Shown: in pieces, positions 46,810 to 58,342 of the stretch
Layout of the letters: each line of letters opens with the position of its first letter
Numbering within the stretch: the stretch's first letter is position 1
Assembly (NCBI GenBank): GCA_033032865.1
Contig: JAWHQI010000228.1
Span: forward strand, 2,580,501-2,644,500
From: Dactylorhiza incarnata
Taxonomy: Eukaryota; Streptophyta; Magnoliopsida; Asparagales; Orchidaceae
Direction: 5' to 3'
DNA length: 64,000 nt
Translations under genes and position numbers: made by a program
Notes under the pieces: model-generated
The model's input: the letters and a program-made list of their open reading frames with translations, nothing else
Told to the model about the DNA's origin: nothing
Database searches by the model: none

Positions 46810-48860
46810 TTAAACCAACTAATTATGGCGAAGTGACCAACTTTGCCACAACACTAACAATCGAATCTGTTGTATCTTCTTTTCCACTCCTGCTTAACTC
46901 ATTGACCGGGGGTCTAGCATGAGCTACCGACTTGGAGGTAGAAGCCTCGTGATTGCAGCAAACACATGGCTCCTTCTCAAGATGTTTTGTAGAAACCGAT
47001 TTAACTTTTGGTGCTTTCTTTGTTGACGGTCCATGCATGAATGAACCATAGTCTTTGAGGATTATCTCTTCATAAGGGGCTTTGAAAGCAGTCATTTCAA
47101 TGTTTTTGGGACGGCTCCATCCTTGGTTATTCTTACTTGACTCAACGTGAGTTGGTCTCGTAAGGTGACCATAAGACGATTCAAAGTCATAGGTGCTTGT
47201 AAGAAAAACTACCTTCTTGAAGGAAGGTTGACATTGATCAGCCTTACACTTACCCTTAACGGCTCTTCTCTTAACAACCTTACTTTTCTTGGTCTGATGA
47301 ACGATACCGCTACCCTTCGCTGGAGCTGAAAAGCCATCAATGAGAGGAAGGATGGTCTTTGGTTTAGAAAAGCTTTCCACTAGCTTTCTCTCAACCACTA
47401 GCTTCCCTTCAAACTTAGTTATGGATTTCTCCTTCAGATTTAATAGTTCAGCAAAGCTTTTGAGTTCGTCCTTCAAGAGTTGGACTTCATCTATGAATTG
47501 AAGTATTTTTTCAATATCTTACCTCAGATCTGATTCCACGGTCTTGAGAGCCCAATCTCTTTGGCTTGGTATTTAACTTCCTTGCGACATATGTTAAATA
47601 ACTTCAACAATGCTTGGTGCTGAATAATCAATTAAGATTCCTCTTCAGAAGTGTAGCCTTCATCCGCATTGGACTCAGCTTCAGACTCAGACAAGGGAGT
47701 GTGAGATTTTACCTTCCCCTCATATGGGGTGTCGTAGTTTTCCTTGTCTTAGTGTGTCGTGAGCCCGAAGTAGGCTTCTTCGTCTGAGCTTGACTCGTCG
47801 GAGTCGCTGTCGCTCAGAGTTTTAGACTTGTTAGCCAAGAAGCTCTTTTCCTCCTTCTTACTTTTGAAGGATATCTTGTCTTCCTTTCTGAATCTTTCTG
47901 TCTTCTTGTACGGGCATTCAATAATCATATGCACTGGCTTATTACAGCAATAACAAATAATATCAGTCGAAATATATTTATTTAGTTTAGTTTTATACAT
48001 GTTGTTGTTGTATCCCTTTTTATGATGTTCACCATCCCGACACGATCTTCTATGATCCAATGAGGAGGATTGACTTCTCCTCTTCTTCCTTTTGTTTAGC
48101 AATCTCTTGAATTGATTGGAGAGTAAGGAGAACTCTCCATCGAACATGTCTGAGCTTGATGAGAAAGCCATAGACTCGTCATCTTCACCTAACGACTGTG
48201 TCCTCACCAGTAACATTATCTTACGTTTCTTTTACCCTTCGACATTCAGTGCTACAGACTTCTCCTTTCCAAAAGTCCCGCTGCCTTCTTCCTCATCTTT
48301 CCTGATGTTGAGCTTCAATTCATGGAAAGAAGCTTCCTAAATAGAATATGTGGCTCCATCGTAGCCAACTTACCGAATTCCCTAATGGCAATAGCTCTGG
48401 TATCCCATTCTTTCGTCAGGGATCTCAGGAACTTATCATTCAGTTGACAAAAAGTGAATTCCCAATCATAGTTCTTTAGACCGTTGACGATCTTTAAGAA
48501 CATCTCATAGGTGTCAGAAATAGAGTCCCTTGGATCTTGCATAAAAGCTTCGTATTCTTGATTCAGCAAAGATCTTCGATCATCCCTTACATCTTCCGTT
48601 CCTTCCATCAAGATTACAAGAGAATCCCATATCTCTTTAGCAGATTTGCAGTGGAAGATATTCTGTAGCATAGAGTCATTCACAACACTGGCTATTATAT
48701 TCTTCGCCTTCTTGTCCAAGGCGATAAGAGCAATCTCATACATCGTTAAATCAAGCATCTTTTTAGGAACTTGTACATCAGGGTTGATTGTAGATGCCAT
48801 CATGGGAACATGAGGACCTTCTTCAACAATCTGAAAGATCCTTGGATTGATGGCTTCCAT
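46810..48860 (-). pseudogene. E4 gag, in several frames
   Basis: Pieces are 48860-48315 (UBN2-like; MYEIALIALDKKAKN, SAKEIWDSL, FLRSLTKEWDTRA), 48216-47749 (SIRE-type gag with a zinc knuckle CYCCNKPVHMIIEC in which the conserved Gly is Val) and 47476-46823 (C-terminal part, Lys/Ser-rich). A second knuckle-like CGKVGHFA follows near 46840. Frameshifts and stops lie between the pieces. Confidence 0.85.
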
Positions 48861-49022
48861 GTAGAATCTTACTCTTTCCTTCCATATGGGGAAGTTCTAT
48901 TTTGTACAAACTGGCAACTTCATGGAAGATTCCTTATTTCTGTTCATTCCAGAAATGGTGTCTTTGAACAACTAGATAGAGGGCTTTGTTCAAGGTGTTA
49001 ACCTCTTAACGAACAACCTACC

Positions 49023-49033
49023 TCTGATACCAA
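49023..49033 (-). promoter_or_regulatory. E4 primer-binding site
   Basis: TGGTATCAGAG on the minus strand, two bases after the LTR end. Initiator-Met tRNA complement. Confidence 0.88.
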
Positions 49034-49034
49034 T

Positions 49035-50585
49035 TGAAAGTATCTAGTTGCTCCCTAAATCACCTAGAGGGGGTGGCGGGTGAATAGGTGAATTATATGG
49101 CTTTTAAGCAGAATTAAAATCTTGAAAAAAAAGCACACAGAAAACAAAGAACACACACAAACACAAGGATTTATTGTCGTTCTCCGGAATGGGTATGTTT
49201 ACTTTCCTTCCTCACCTATCTAGCACGTCTGACTAGACTAGGCTACTTCACTAATCTCAGATTAAAATAATCTTACAACTCGGAGTATACGACTCCTACA
49301 AACTCGGAGAACAACCTCTCCTAAAAAAACTCGGAGAACAAACTCTCCTACAAACTCGAAAAACAAACTCTCCTACAATCGATCCTCTAAACACGGATAA
49401 ACAACAACTCAGAAGATAAACTTCCTATAAGAATTGTAAAAGGATTTTAAAATAACTTTATATTGAAAATCAATCACTTACAATCTCAAAGAGATTCAAC
49501 TTCTTCAGATCTGAGAAAGTAGATCTTCTTCGTCCTTTATTGAGATGGCGACTTGTTCTTGAAAGGGGAAGAAGAAATCTTGTCTTTGACAAACTTGATC
49601 TGAAATCTTATCGAGAAAACAAGATCTATAAAGGCACTTGAATGAAACTTAACTCTGAGATCTTGTTGAATCTAAACTTGGAGAAGAATCATGCAGAAGA
49701 CTTGTCGGCGGCAGAACAGTTCTTTTCAAGAATGAGAATAGCCGATGGCAAAATTGCGATCTTTCTTTTTTAAAATGAGTACGATTACAGTTTAATGAAA
49801 TACCCTTTAAGTATTTATAGATCCTTCTCAAGCGGCTAAAAATGAGACTTAAGGAATAATCTCCATGTGTACTATACATGGAGGAAACCCTAAAAAGGAA
49901 AGCCAGATGCGAAATGAAAAAAATGCGCTCTGTCAGTATTCCTCGAATGAACTCGTGAAATCAATAAAGACTCGATGAATTCACATAAAGACTCGACGAA
50001 ATGGACATAGAAAAATTCACTGAGACGGGAAGAAAGATTACTAAGACCACTCCAGAACTTCACGAGATCACTCGACAAATTTGTCGAGTGTTCACAATAA
50101 ATCTGCAGAACATTCGATGAATTCATCGCGTTTTCTTGAGTGAACACAACTTTACTCGACGAAAATACTTATCAATTTTCTCTGAGACCTTTCGAGTAAA
50201 CTCAATGAATTAACTAAGTCTTCACGAGACGTCTTGACGAATTCATCTAGATTTCTTGAGAGCACTCGACGAAAAAGAGTTAGACAAAATTTCTTCCAAT
50301 CCTGAATCGAACTACTATTTCATCTTGACTTTTCCAAAGTGTTTGAATATGAAGTACATCCCAATAGAGAGATTGCACATGAGTCAACACCTTGATCTAC
50401 ACAATGAGGGATTACATTGCATAAGCCTGTGTTTATGACTCATTGGAACCTGACATTAGTTTGTACTTAGCAATTAATGTCCTACAAACACACAACTAAG
50501 ATGCCAGATCAAATACAATATCAATTTATCTTACTTCAAGGGGCACATCTTCAAATCAAGGTTACTGTGGCTACAATACCCAACA
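49035..50585 (-). repeat. E4 5' LTR
   Basis: Minus strand TGTTGGGTATTGTAGCC at 50585 to ...TACTTTCA at 49035, 1,551 bp. TATAAATACTT lies near 49812. CTCGACGAATTCGTCGAG-type dyads fill 49930-50275. A C-rich tract lies near the end (49065). A partial second copy in plus orientation lies at 52169. Confidence 0.88.
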
Positions 50586-51707
50586 GTATATAATAAGTAC
50601 TATTAATGTAGACAATATTCTTGTATATAGACTATAGTATATTAGAGTATAAACAATATAATATTCTACTATACTAGTCTATACTAATAATATATTATAT
50701 ATTATACTATATTAGATTACACTATAATAATACTATATTATAGTATACTATATAATTACTAAAACATTGTGTACTATAATAATATATTATAGAATAATAT
50801 AACATCAATATTATATACAATACTATAGTATAAAATTCTATATTATTATACTATATTATAGTATATACTAGACTATAGATGCAGTATATATACAACTATA
50901 CCAATAATATACTACAGTATAGTATAGTAATAGACTAGTAAATATTATACTAGTATTAAACTAGTACTTGTATTCTATAGTATAGTATTACTATACAATT
51001 ATAATCAGAATATACTATTATATTATATATTATTATAGACTATATTATAGTAAAATATTAGTAGAGTATTATATTAGTAGTCTACAATATTACACGTGTA
51101 TATTATACTATAATAGTATAATATAGTATACAATAATATTATACTATAATATAATACAATAATATAGTCCATAATATAGTAAATATTATTAGTATACTAC
51201 TATATAGTATAGTATATACACTATATTATATAATATAGGCAATTATACTATTAGTATTTATAACTATAATACTAATACTAAAATAGTATAATCTTTATAA
51301 CTATAGTTTATTATGGACTATAGTCTATACAACTATATAATACTATTAGTATATAATATTAGTCTATGTAATATTACTAGTAGTATAGTATATTGTCTAG
51401 TATTATGTTATATAATAGACTATAATAGTATACTATAGACAAGTATTACAGTATTAATATTATAGTATAATATTAGTATATTATATTAATATTTTACTAT
51501 ATAGTATATTGTTGTATAATATAGTACTATAATCGGTAATTTTCACTATCTCAGTACTAATATTAATAGTATAGTATAGTGTAATACTTATACACTATTA
51601 TAGTTCTATTATACAATAGTATACTATATATACTATTATAGAATACTATACAATAGACTATATTTGACTATATTATAGTGTATTATATTAGTTTATTATA
51701 ATAGACT
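50586..51707. repeat. 1.1-kb simple-sequence block of TATAGTATA-like words
   Basis: Nearly all A and T with isolated G and C, built from TATAGTATA, ACTATAGT and AATATTA words, rich in short self-complementary stretches. No ORF. It lies between the E4 LTR end and the CACTA terminus at 51708. No clear fixed period was found by eye. Confidence 0.85.
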
Positions 51708-52168
51708 CACTACAAGAAAACTGGCTTTTAGTGAGGAAAATATTGGTCTCGAACTATTGTGGTTTCGTCACTAAAGAAATTTAGTGACCAAATTTAATTC
51801 ATCACAAGATGGTTGCAAAAGGCCCGTCATTAAATGTATTTAGTGACCAGCTCAATTTTCATCACTAAATCTATATTTTTTGTGATGAAACTAATTTTCA
51901 TTACAAGTTATTTTTAGTGACCAAACTATTTGTCACTAAAAAGGCACTTTTTGTGACCAAATTAATTTAGTAATTGATTATTCAATGCAATAGTGACAAA
52001 AATATTTGTCATTAAAAACATTTTTGTGACCAAATTAATTTGTCATTTATTATTCAATGCAATAGTGACCAATTTTTGGTCACTAATTAGTTGTTCACAA
52101 AATAGATTTTAAATAAATTCATTTATTTGGTATTAAATAGAAATAAAATAATTTACAAGATAAGAGAC
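51708..52168 (+). mobile_element. CACTA terminus fragment
   Basis: It begins CACTACAAGAAAACTGG, identical to the terminus at 8079. Subterminal TTTAGTGACCAAA and inverse repeats follow to about 52090. It is cut at 52169 by an E4-family LTR, and no other end is seen. Probably a relative rather than a copy of the first element, because the sequences differ beyond the terminal repeat. Confidence 0.85.
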
Positions 52169-53024
52169 TGTTGGGTATTGTAGCCACAATAGCCTTGATT
52201 TGAAGAAGTTCCCCATGAACTAAGATGAATTGATATTGTATTTGATTGGGTATATTAGTTTTGTGTTTGCAGGACAATAATTGCTAAGTACAAACCAGTG
52301 TTAGGTTTTAATGAGTCATAAACACAGGCCTATGCTATGTAATCCCTCATTGTGTAGACCAAGGTGTTGACTCATGTGAAATCTCTTTATTGGTGTGTAC
52401 ATCATATTCAAACACTATGGAGGAGTTAATATGAAGTAGTTGCTTTGTTCTGGACTGGAAGAAAATTTATTCAAGTCAATTCGTCGAGTACACTCGAGAA
52501 GACTCGACGAATTCCTCGATACATCTTGTGTGAACAAGACGAATTCGTTGAGATTACTTGATAGGTCTCGAGTATTGTCTTAAGTATTTTTCATCGAGTA
52601 ACAATGTTTTCACTCGAGAACACTCGATGAATTCGTCGAGTTGTCTGTTGGTTTCTCGTGAACACTTGGCGAATTCGATGAGTACTCTAGAGAAGTTCTT
52701 GAGTGATCTCCGTTATAGTTTCTTCCTGTCTTTGCTTTCGGCTAAGTTATTTTTGTCGAGTCCTCGTGTAGTTTTCGTCGAGTCACTAAGTGAATTCGTT
52801 GAGTAGTCAATGACTTCACGAGTTCACTCGATGAATGAAGACAGAGCACTTTCTTTTCAAATGTGCAGACGGTTTTCCTTTTAGGTCTGCACCATGTACA
52901 GTACACGTGGAGATCTTTCCTTAGTTTCATTTTTAGCCGTTAGAGAGGATGTGCTATATATATACTTAAGTGTTATTTCTTTAACCCTAATCGTGCCTTA
53001 GTTTAAAAGATCGCAAATCATATG
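52169..53024 (+). repeat. E4-family LTR, first part, split by E5
   Basis: TGTTGGGTATTGTAGCC at 52169 opens the sequence, which aligns with the reverse complement of 49750-50585. CTCGACGAATTCGTCGAG-type dyads lie at 52469-52830 and a TATATATACTTAAG stretch near 52960. The ATATG at 53020-53024 is the target site of E5. The LTR continues for a few bases at 63300-63312. Confidence 0.85.
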
Positions 53025-54344
53025 TGAAAGTGCACAGTTAACCTCACTAGAATTCTCTAGAGGGGGGGGGTGAATAGAGATTTAAAATATTTTGTGCTAA
53101 GTTAATATATATATATATGTGTATGATCACAGATTAGAGCTTCCCACACACCAACAATAATTAGACAAGTAATTAAAGTAAATGCAAGAGAGAAAATCAC
53201 ATCACAACACAAGAAAATATAGTGGTTCCCCAAACTTTGGGTAGTCCACTCTTCTACCCCCTTGGTAGGAATTCACTATCTTGCACTAAGTCTTTTGATA
53301 AGGAGACTCTTAGAACCACCCTGAGTCTTTTGACAAGGAGACTCTTAGAACCAACTGAGTCTTTTGACAAGGAGACTCTTAGAACCAGTACACTGAATTT
53401 TTTTTGAAGAGAGATTCTAAAAACTCTTTTACAATATTTAAGTAAGAAAGAAAGAAAGAAAGAAACAATAATGAATCTTCTTCCTAGCAAGTAGATTGGA
53501 AGCACAAGAAGTGAATTAAATCTTTCTTCTATGGAGAGAAGAAGATTTGTAGCCTTTCTCTCTTTTAGTGAGAGCAATCAGATTTTGCAGCAGTGAGATT
53601 TCAGAAGCAGAAGAAGAAATGGTTGAATATTGCTGCAGAGCTTTTTCTCAATTTCTCTCTTTTCTCTTGGGAGCTTTTCCTCTATTTCAAAATGTATGTG
53701 GTAGATCACTCAACTCCTTATTTTCTGTCGACCTCCTCTTTATTTATAGCTCTGTGTATTCAAGATAATGCTATAGGAGGATAATTAATTAGCAGTCAGA
53801 GAATTTGAAAAAAATAGAAATGTTTCTATAATTAGCATACCAATAGAAGGAAAGAATTCATTCCAAATTCAAATAATATCCATAATGAGTTTTATCAGAT
53901 TAGCCAAGAATCAAATAGAAGGAAGGAATGATTCAGAACGGCTATAAAATATTAATATTATTCCATATAAATTAGATCTACTGAAAGAAGGAAAGAGATC
54001 TGGCGCATATTTAAATCTGTCATATAAATCGACGTGCGTCGATTACTATTCGACGTAAGCGTCGAATTCATCCTGGCTGGACGTCGAGAGAAGAATAAGG
54101 AAGGTGCGTCGACTAAGGTGCGTCGACTTCATTAGATGCGTCGACTAGAAATCAGAGTGGCGTCGACAACACATACGTCGAAATCTTCCTAAAGTTACTT
54201 CGACATATCCTGAAGAAAACGTCGACTACATTTCGACGTTGCGTCGAATACTATTCGACATATATTTACTTAGTCTTGTTTTTCATTCATAAAACTCTTT
54301 CTTTAACTCATTTCTAGGGGTTAAGAGAAATCATTTCCCCAACA
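53025..54344 (-). repeat. E5 3' LTR
   Basis: Minus strand TGTTGGGGAAATG to ...GCACTTTCA. GTCGA-type dyads at 54032-54260, TATAAATAAAGAGG on the minus strand near 53748, three hairpin-forming repeats at 53284-53390, and the C-tract near 53061. Confidence 0.95.
53284..53390. repeat. Three tandem hairpin repeats in the E5 LTR
   Basis: GAGTCTTTTGACAAGGAGAC (with TC following) occurs three times, each followed by TTAGAACCA. Each unit can fold, because GAGTCT pairs with AGACTC. The same array is in the other LTR at 62243-62345. Confidence 0.85.
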
Positions 54345-54368
54345 ATCTCCCCCTATTTGTCTTAACCC
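54318..54368 (-). promoter_or_regulatory. E5 polypurine tract in a 9-bp inverted repeat
   Basis: On the minus strand, GGGTTAAGA, then AATAGGGGGAGAT (the tract), then the LTR start, then TCTTAACCC. The arms (54360-54368 and 54318-54326) are perfect and unrelated in sequence to those of E1-E3, but sit at the same places. Confidence 0.75.
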
Positions 54369-54498
54369 TTCTTGGAGAGAAATTGTACTAGCATATAATT
54401 AACCCAGCACAGTATTTGTAAGGATAAGAAATATATTGAGTAACCAAAAAGAGATTAGGAAAAGAAAGCATATGTCAAGTATTTGTCTTTCACAAGAA

Positions 54499-56236
54499 TT
54501 AAACTAGAAACTTCTTTTTGTACATGAAGTTGACAAAAGCAGAATAAAGTTTCCTAGATAAGTCATGAATGGCATCAAAAATGTATCCACTGGCTCTATC
54601 AGGTCTTTCCTGAACATTCCTGATGATTTTATGCAGTTTTTCCAAGAGTTTATCACCATCAGGGATAGTGTCATTTATGGAGTAGCCTTTGCTGATGATG
54701 ATTGCTGCCTTTTCATCAATCATCTCAATGGTGATGTTGTGAGATTCTTTTTGTGCAGGCTTGGGCTCAGGAGGTCCTTTGTTATCAACCTTTGTTTTCT
54801 TCTCTGATTCCTGTTTCATAGGACTCTCAGTCATTTTTCCTTTCCCTTTCCAGGAATCTAACTTTGCAGGTCTTGATGGCTTTTTATAGGGAATGTATGT
54901 ATCTTCTGTACATCCTATACCCTTCTTGTCCTTTTGAACCTTATCCAGGATAATCCCTGCCTGAGGATTTTTCTTTTGATAAGCTTCAATATCAAACAAC
55001 TTATTTGGAATTTTGATAGAAGATTCAACAAGGATTTGTTCCTTAGTCATTCCCTTGTTAATCTTTTCCATCCAAGCTTTCCTTTTATCTTCCACTTCTT
55101 TTCTAGCTGCTTCATATTCATACAGTTCTCTTTCTCTTATCTCTTCATGCCTCTTTTCCATGTCAGGATCATGGTACTCCTTGATAGGACTGTTAGGACA
55201 GATACTAGGCATCTTTTCAAATCTTTTTATTTGCTCACATGCTTTTCTATACTTCTTTTCTTTTGCAAACTCCTTCCTTTCTTCTTTAGAAAATTTTTGC
55301 CAGAGGGGAGTGACTTCCCTTTTTCTCTTTATCTGTCCTCCTGGACTTTGCCTAGGTATGATCTGTTTATGGAGTCTTGCTGCTTGTGGGGGTAGAGGTA
55401 GCAGAGGAGGTAGAGAAGAAGGTAGAGGAGGAAGTTGAGGAGGAGTTTTCTCTTTGAGTGGAGAGGGAGTTATTTCAAGAAGAGTTCTTAGATGGTCTGC
55501 AGTAGAGGGCAGAGTGATTTCTGGTAGAGTGATCTCTGCTGAGGGATGATTGTCTTCTCCAAGCTCTGTTGCAGGGATGTCCTCAAGCAGAGGTGTCTTT
55601 GGCTTGAAGTAACTGGCAGAGAAGCCAGGAGAATGATGCTGCTGTTCCTCATCACAGGGGGGTGCATTAATCCATACCTGGCCATTCAAATCATCTGAGG
55701 TGGCTGCTTCTTCCTCCCCCTGGATTACTGGGTCCTTTAATACAGGAATCTCCCCCTGGGTATAAGGATCATCAGTCCTGAATGCTGAATCCACAGCATG
55801 CTCCCCTTCAGTGTTGTAAGAGGATTCACCAAAATGTTTGATGAAAGTGTAGTCAGAGTGATTTGAGAGGAGTGGAACCTATAATGAAAGAAGTTGGTGT
55901 AATCTATAATGTGTAGAATTAAAAAGGAATTTAATCCTGATCTTTTTAAGATAGATAGATGACCTGATAAGAGGGGTTTCTGAAGCACCTCTCCCCCTGG
56001 TTTACATCCTTCATGAAGGATTTAAACCTTTCTGGCGACAGAGGCCGTTCTTGAATGAGAGCATGTAGCTCAGGAAGAGAAGAAGAGAGGGTTTCGAGTT
56101 TGACTGCACAGGTGTTGATCATGGCAGCGCATTCATTGGCGAAGGTATTCAGGCGAGTCTGGAATTCACTAACTAATTGTTCAAGAGCATCATTCATCTG
56201 TTTGACGAGGGCCGAGTGATCAGAAGTTGGTGCCAT
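54499..56236 (-). CDS. E5 sense extra gene, predicted two exons
   Basis: It lies between pol and the 3' LTR, in the env-like position of Sireviruses. Exon 1 is 56236-55964 (91 codons, Kozak-like CAACAATGGC, heptad-like Leu spacing). Exon 2 is 55878-54499. An 85-nt AT-rich GT-AG intron joins them in phase 0, giving 550 residues with no stop. The protein has a Pro-rich centre (PPLLPLPP), then a Lys/Glu-rich helix or coiled coil and a C-terminus ending NFMYKKKFLV. No signal peptide or transmembrane segment is seen, so an envelope role is not supported. A TATA-like TTTAAATA (56326-56319) lies about 85 bp upstream of the ATG, so it may be transcribed independently. Function unknown. Two separate frameshifted ORFs are the alternative. 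Confidence 0.72.
55879..55963 (-). other. Predicted 85-nt intron in the E5 extra gene
   Basis: Donor CAG|GTCATC and acceptor TTTCATTATAG|GTT. The donor differs from the GTAAGT consensus. Without splicing, the first frame stops four codons after the donor. Confidence 0.6.
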
Positions 56237-56318
56237 TGTTGCAGAGAAAGAGAGACAGAGGTAGAAGACGAAGTTTTGGCGGGTTTTAGGAGAGTATATG
56301 TTATGAAATAAGTAGCAT

Positions 56319-56326
56319 TATTTAAA
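56319..56326 (-). promoter_or_regulatory. TATA-like box of the E5 extra gene
   Basis: TTTAAATA on the minus strand, followed by a CT-rich leader typical of plant mRNAs. CpG dyads of the GTCGA type lie upstream at 56424-56642. Confidence 0.4.
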
Positions 56327-56423
56327 AGGAGATGAAACGTCGAGAAAGGAAACAGAAATCAAGGTATATTAGGTAATCCGATCGTCAAAAAGAGGAAGGG
56401 AGGATTCAATTCCAATTGTAGGC

Positions 56424-56642
56424 AGAAGTCGACGGTAAGTCGAATGAATGTCGACCTATGCGTCGATATAAAGTCGACGCTACGTGGAGATTTGTCCACG
56501 AAGTGATCTGTCGATGTGTTCATAGCCCTGCGTCGATATCAATTCGACGGAGCGTCGATAGGTTATCGATGTATCTTTGCCGAGAAGAAATCGACGCCAG
56601 CGTCGAGTTCTTCTCAAGGGTGCGTCGATAAGTATTCGACGC
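56424..56642. repeat. E5 GTCGA-type dyads between pol and the extra gene
   Basis: Repeated imperfect palindromes such as GCGTCGATATCAATTCGACG, with variable centres. The same type recurs at 60120-60292 (gag-pol linker) and in both LTRs (54032-54260, 62988-63220). Confidence 0.85.
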
Positions 56643-56699
56643 ATATTCAATTACTTTCTTAGATTTCCTCATTTCTTTTAGGCTTCCCCACAATGGTAG

Positions 56700-58336
56700 T
56701 TACAGACTACCATCAAGCATTCCTAAGGTGTTGATGAAATAGTTATGTTGGTTTCATCTAAGGGTTTTGTAAGAATGTCTGCTCTTTGATTGTCTGTGGG
56801 AATATATTCTAGGGTTATTTTACCCTTCTCAACATTGTCTCTAAGGAAGTGATGTCTGATCTCTATATGTTTGGTCCTACTATGAAGGACTAGGTTGGAT
56901 GCTATGGAAATAGCACTAGAGCTATCACAATAGATCTTAGAGTTATGTATTTCCAATTTGTAATCAAGTAGTTGATTTTGCATCCATAGGATTTATGAAC
57001 AACAGCTCCCAGCAGCTATGTATTCAGCTTCAGCTGTTGAGGTTGAGACTGAGGTTTGTTTCTTACTAAACCATGAGATTAATCTGTCACCTAGGAATTG
57101 GCAGGTACCAGATGTGCTTTTTCTATCAACTCTACATCCAGCATAATCTGCATCTGAGAAACCTATTAGTTCAAAGTTTGTTTCTGCTGAGTACCATAGT
57201 CCTAGTTCAGGGGTTCCTTTTAGATATCTAAGAATCCTTTTTGCAGATGTGAGATGGGATTCCTTTGGATCAACTTGGAATCTAGCACATATGCAAGTGG
57301 CAAACATGATATCAGGTCTACTGGCTGTTAGATATAGAAGGGATCCTATGATTGCCCTATAGATCTTTTGATCTACTGATTTCCCTTTATCATCTTTTTC
57401 TATAATGGCATTGGTTGCCATGGGTGTTTTCATGGTAGATGCTGACTCCATACCAAATTTTTTGATTAGTTCTTTAGTATATTTTGATTGTGAGATAAAA
57501 ATTCCTTCACTACTTTGTTTTACTTGGAGTCCTAGGAAATAGGAGAGTTCACCCATACTACTCATCTCAAATTTGGATTGCATAAGATTAGCAAATTTTT
57601 TACATAGTTTAGGATGGGTTGAGCTAAAGATAATGTCATCTACATATATTTGAACAAGGAGGAGTTGGTTTTTATGAGTTCTTGTAAATAGTGTCTTGTC
57701 TACTTTGCCTCTTTCAAAGGAGTTTTCTAAAAGAAAATTTGATAGAGTTTCATACCAAGCTCTAGGAGCCTGCTTAAGACCATATAATGCTTTGTTAAGT
57801 CTATAAACAAAGTTAGGAGAGGAAGGATTAACAAAACCTGGTGGTTGCTCCACATATACCTCTTCTTGCAGATCTCCATTTAGAAAAGCACTCTTGACAT
57901 CCATTTGGTAGACTTTCATCTTCATGAAGGCTGCATAGGCAAGAAAGAGCCTGATTGCCTCTAATCTGGCTACTGGAGCAAAGGTATGGTTATAGTCTAT
58001 CCCTTCTTCTTGTCTATATCCTTGTGCTACAAGTCTTGCCTTGTTTCTCACAATTACTCCAGTGGAATCTAGTTTATTCCTGTATACCCATTTTGTACCA
58101 ATTACAGGGTAGTTTCTTGGTCTTTCAACTAGGTTCCATACTTTGTTTCTCTCAAATTGGCCTAATTCTTCTTGCATGGCCATAATCCAGTGAGGATCAC
58201 AATTTGCTTCTTCAAACTTCTTTGGTTCAACTTGTGATAGGAAGCATTGGAGCATCATCCCATTTGAGACCTGATGTCTTGTTCTTACTCCTGTGTTGAG
58301 ATCTCCAATTACTTGAGCTTGTGGATGATCTTTCAA
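56700..58336 (-). pseudogene. E5 reverse transcriptase and RNase H
   Basis: Frame 58336-56993 holds RT ([28 protein letters not shown]; catalytic [10 protein letters not shown]) and RNase H ([17 protein letters not shown]). A TAA near 56990 (Gln codon in relatives) interrupts before the last RNase H part (56983-56723, HSRTKHIEIRHHF; ADILTKPLDET). A frameshift near 56745 moves the terminal LGML segment out of frame. The frame is shared with the integrase ORF upstream, separated only by a TGA (from CGA) near 58340. Confidence 0.92.
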
Positions 58337-58342
58337 ATTGAT

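Larger units (their letters stand above)
42218..50585 (-). mobile_element. Copia element E4 (SIRE-like), decayed, 3' end missing
   Basis: The 5' LTR, primer site, gag, protease, integrase, RT, RNase H and a sense extra ORF are in order on the minus strand. The 3' end is cut at 42217 where the gypsy LTR begins. If G inserted into E4, the rest of E4 would lie left of about 25930, but I do not find it there. Many stops and frameshifts make it an old, non-autonomous copy. Confidence 0.88.

Noticed and set aside
50586..51707. AT block as an origin or centromeric satellite
   Set aside because: No monomer of constant length and no second array in the window. Composition alone is not enough.
55013..55438. 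Plus-strand ORFs opposite the E5 extra gene
   Set aside because: Ser/Phe/Leu-rich shadow of the Lys/Glu-rich coding frame on the minus strand.
54499..56236. E5 extra gene as an envelope protein
   Set aside because: It is in the env-like position, but no signal peptide, hydrophobic membrane segment or cleavage motif can be seen.
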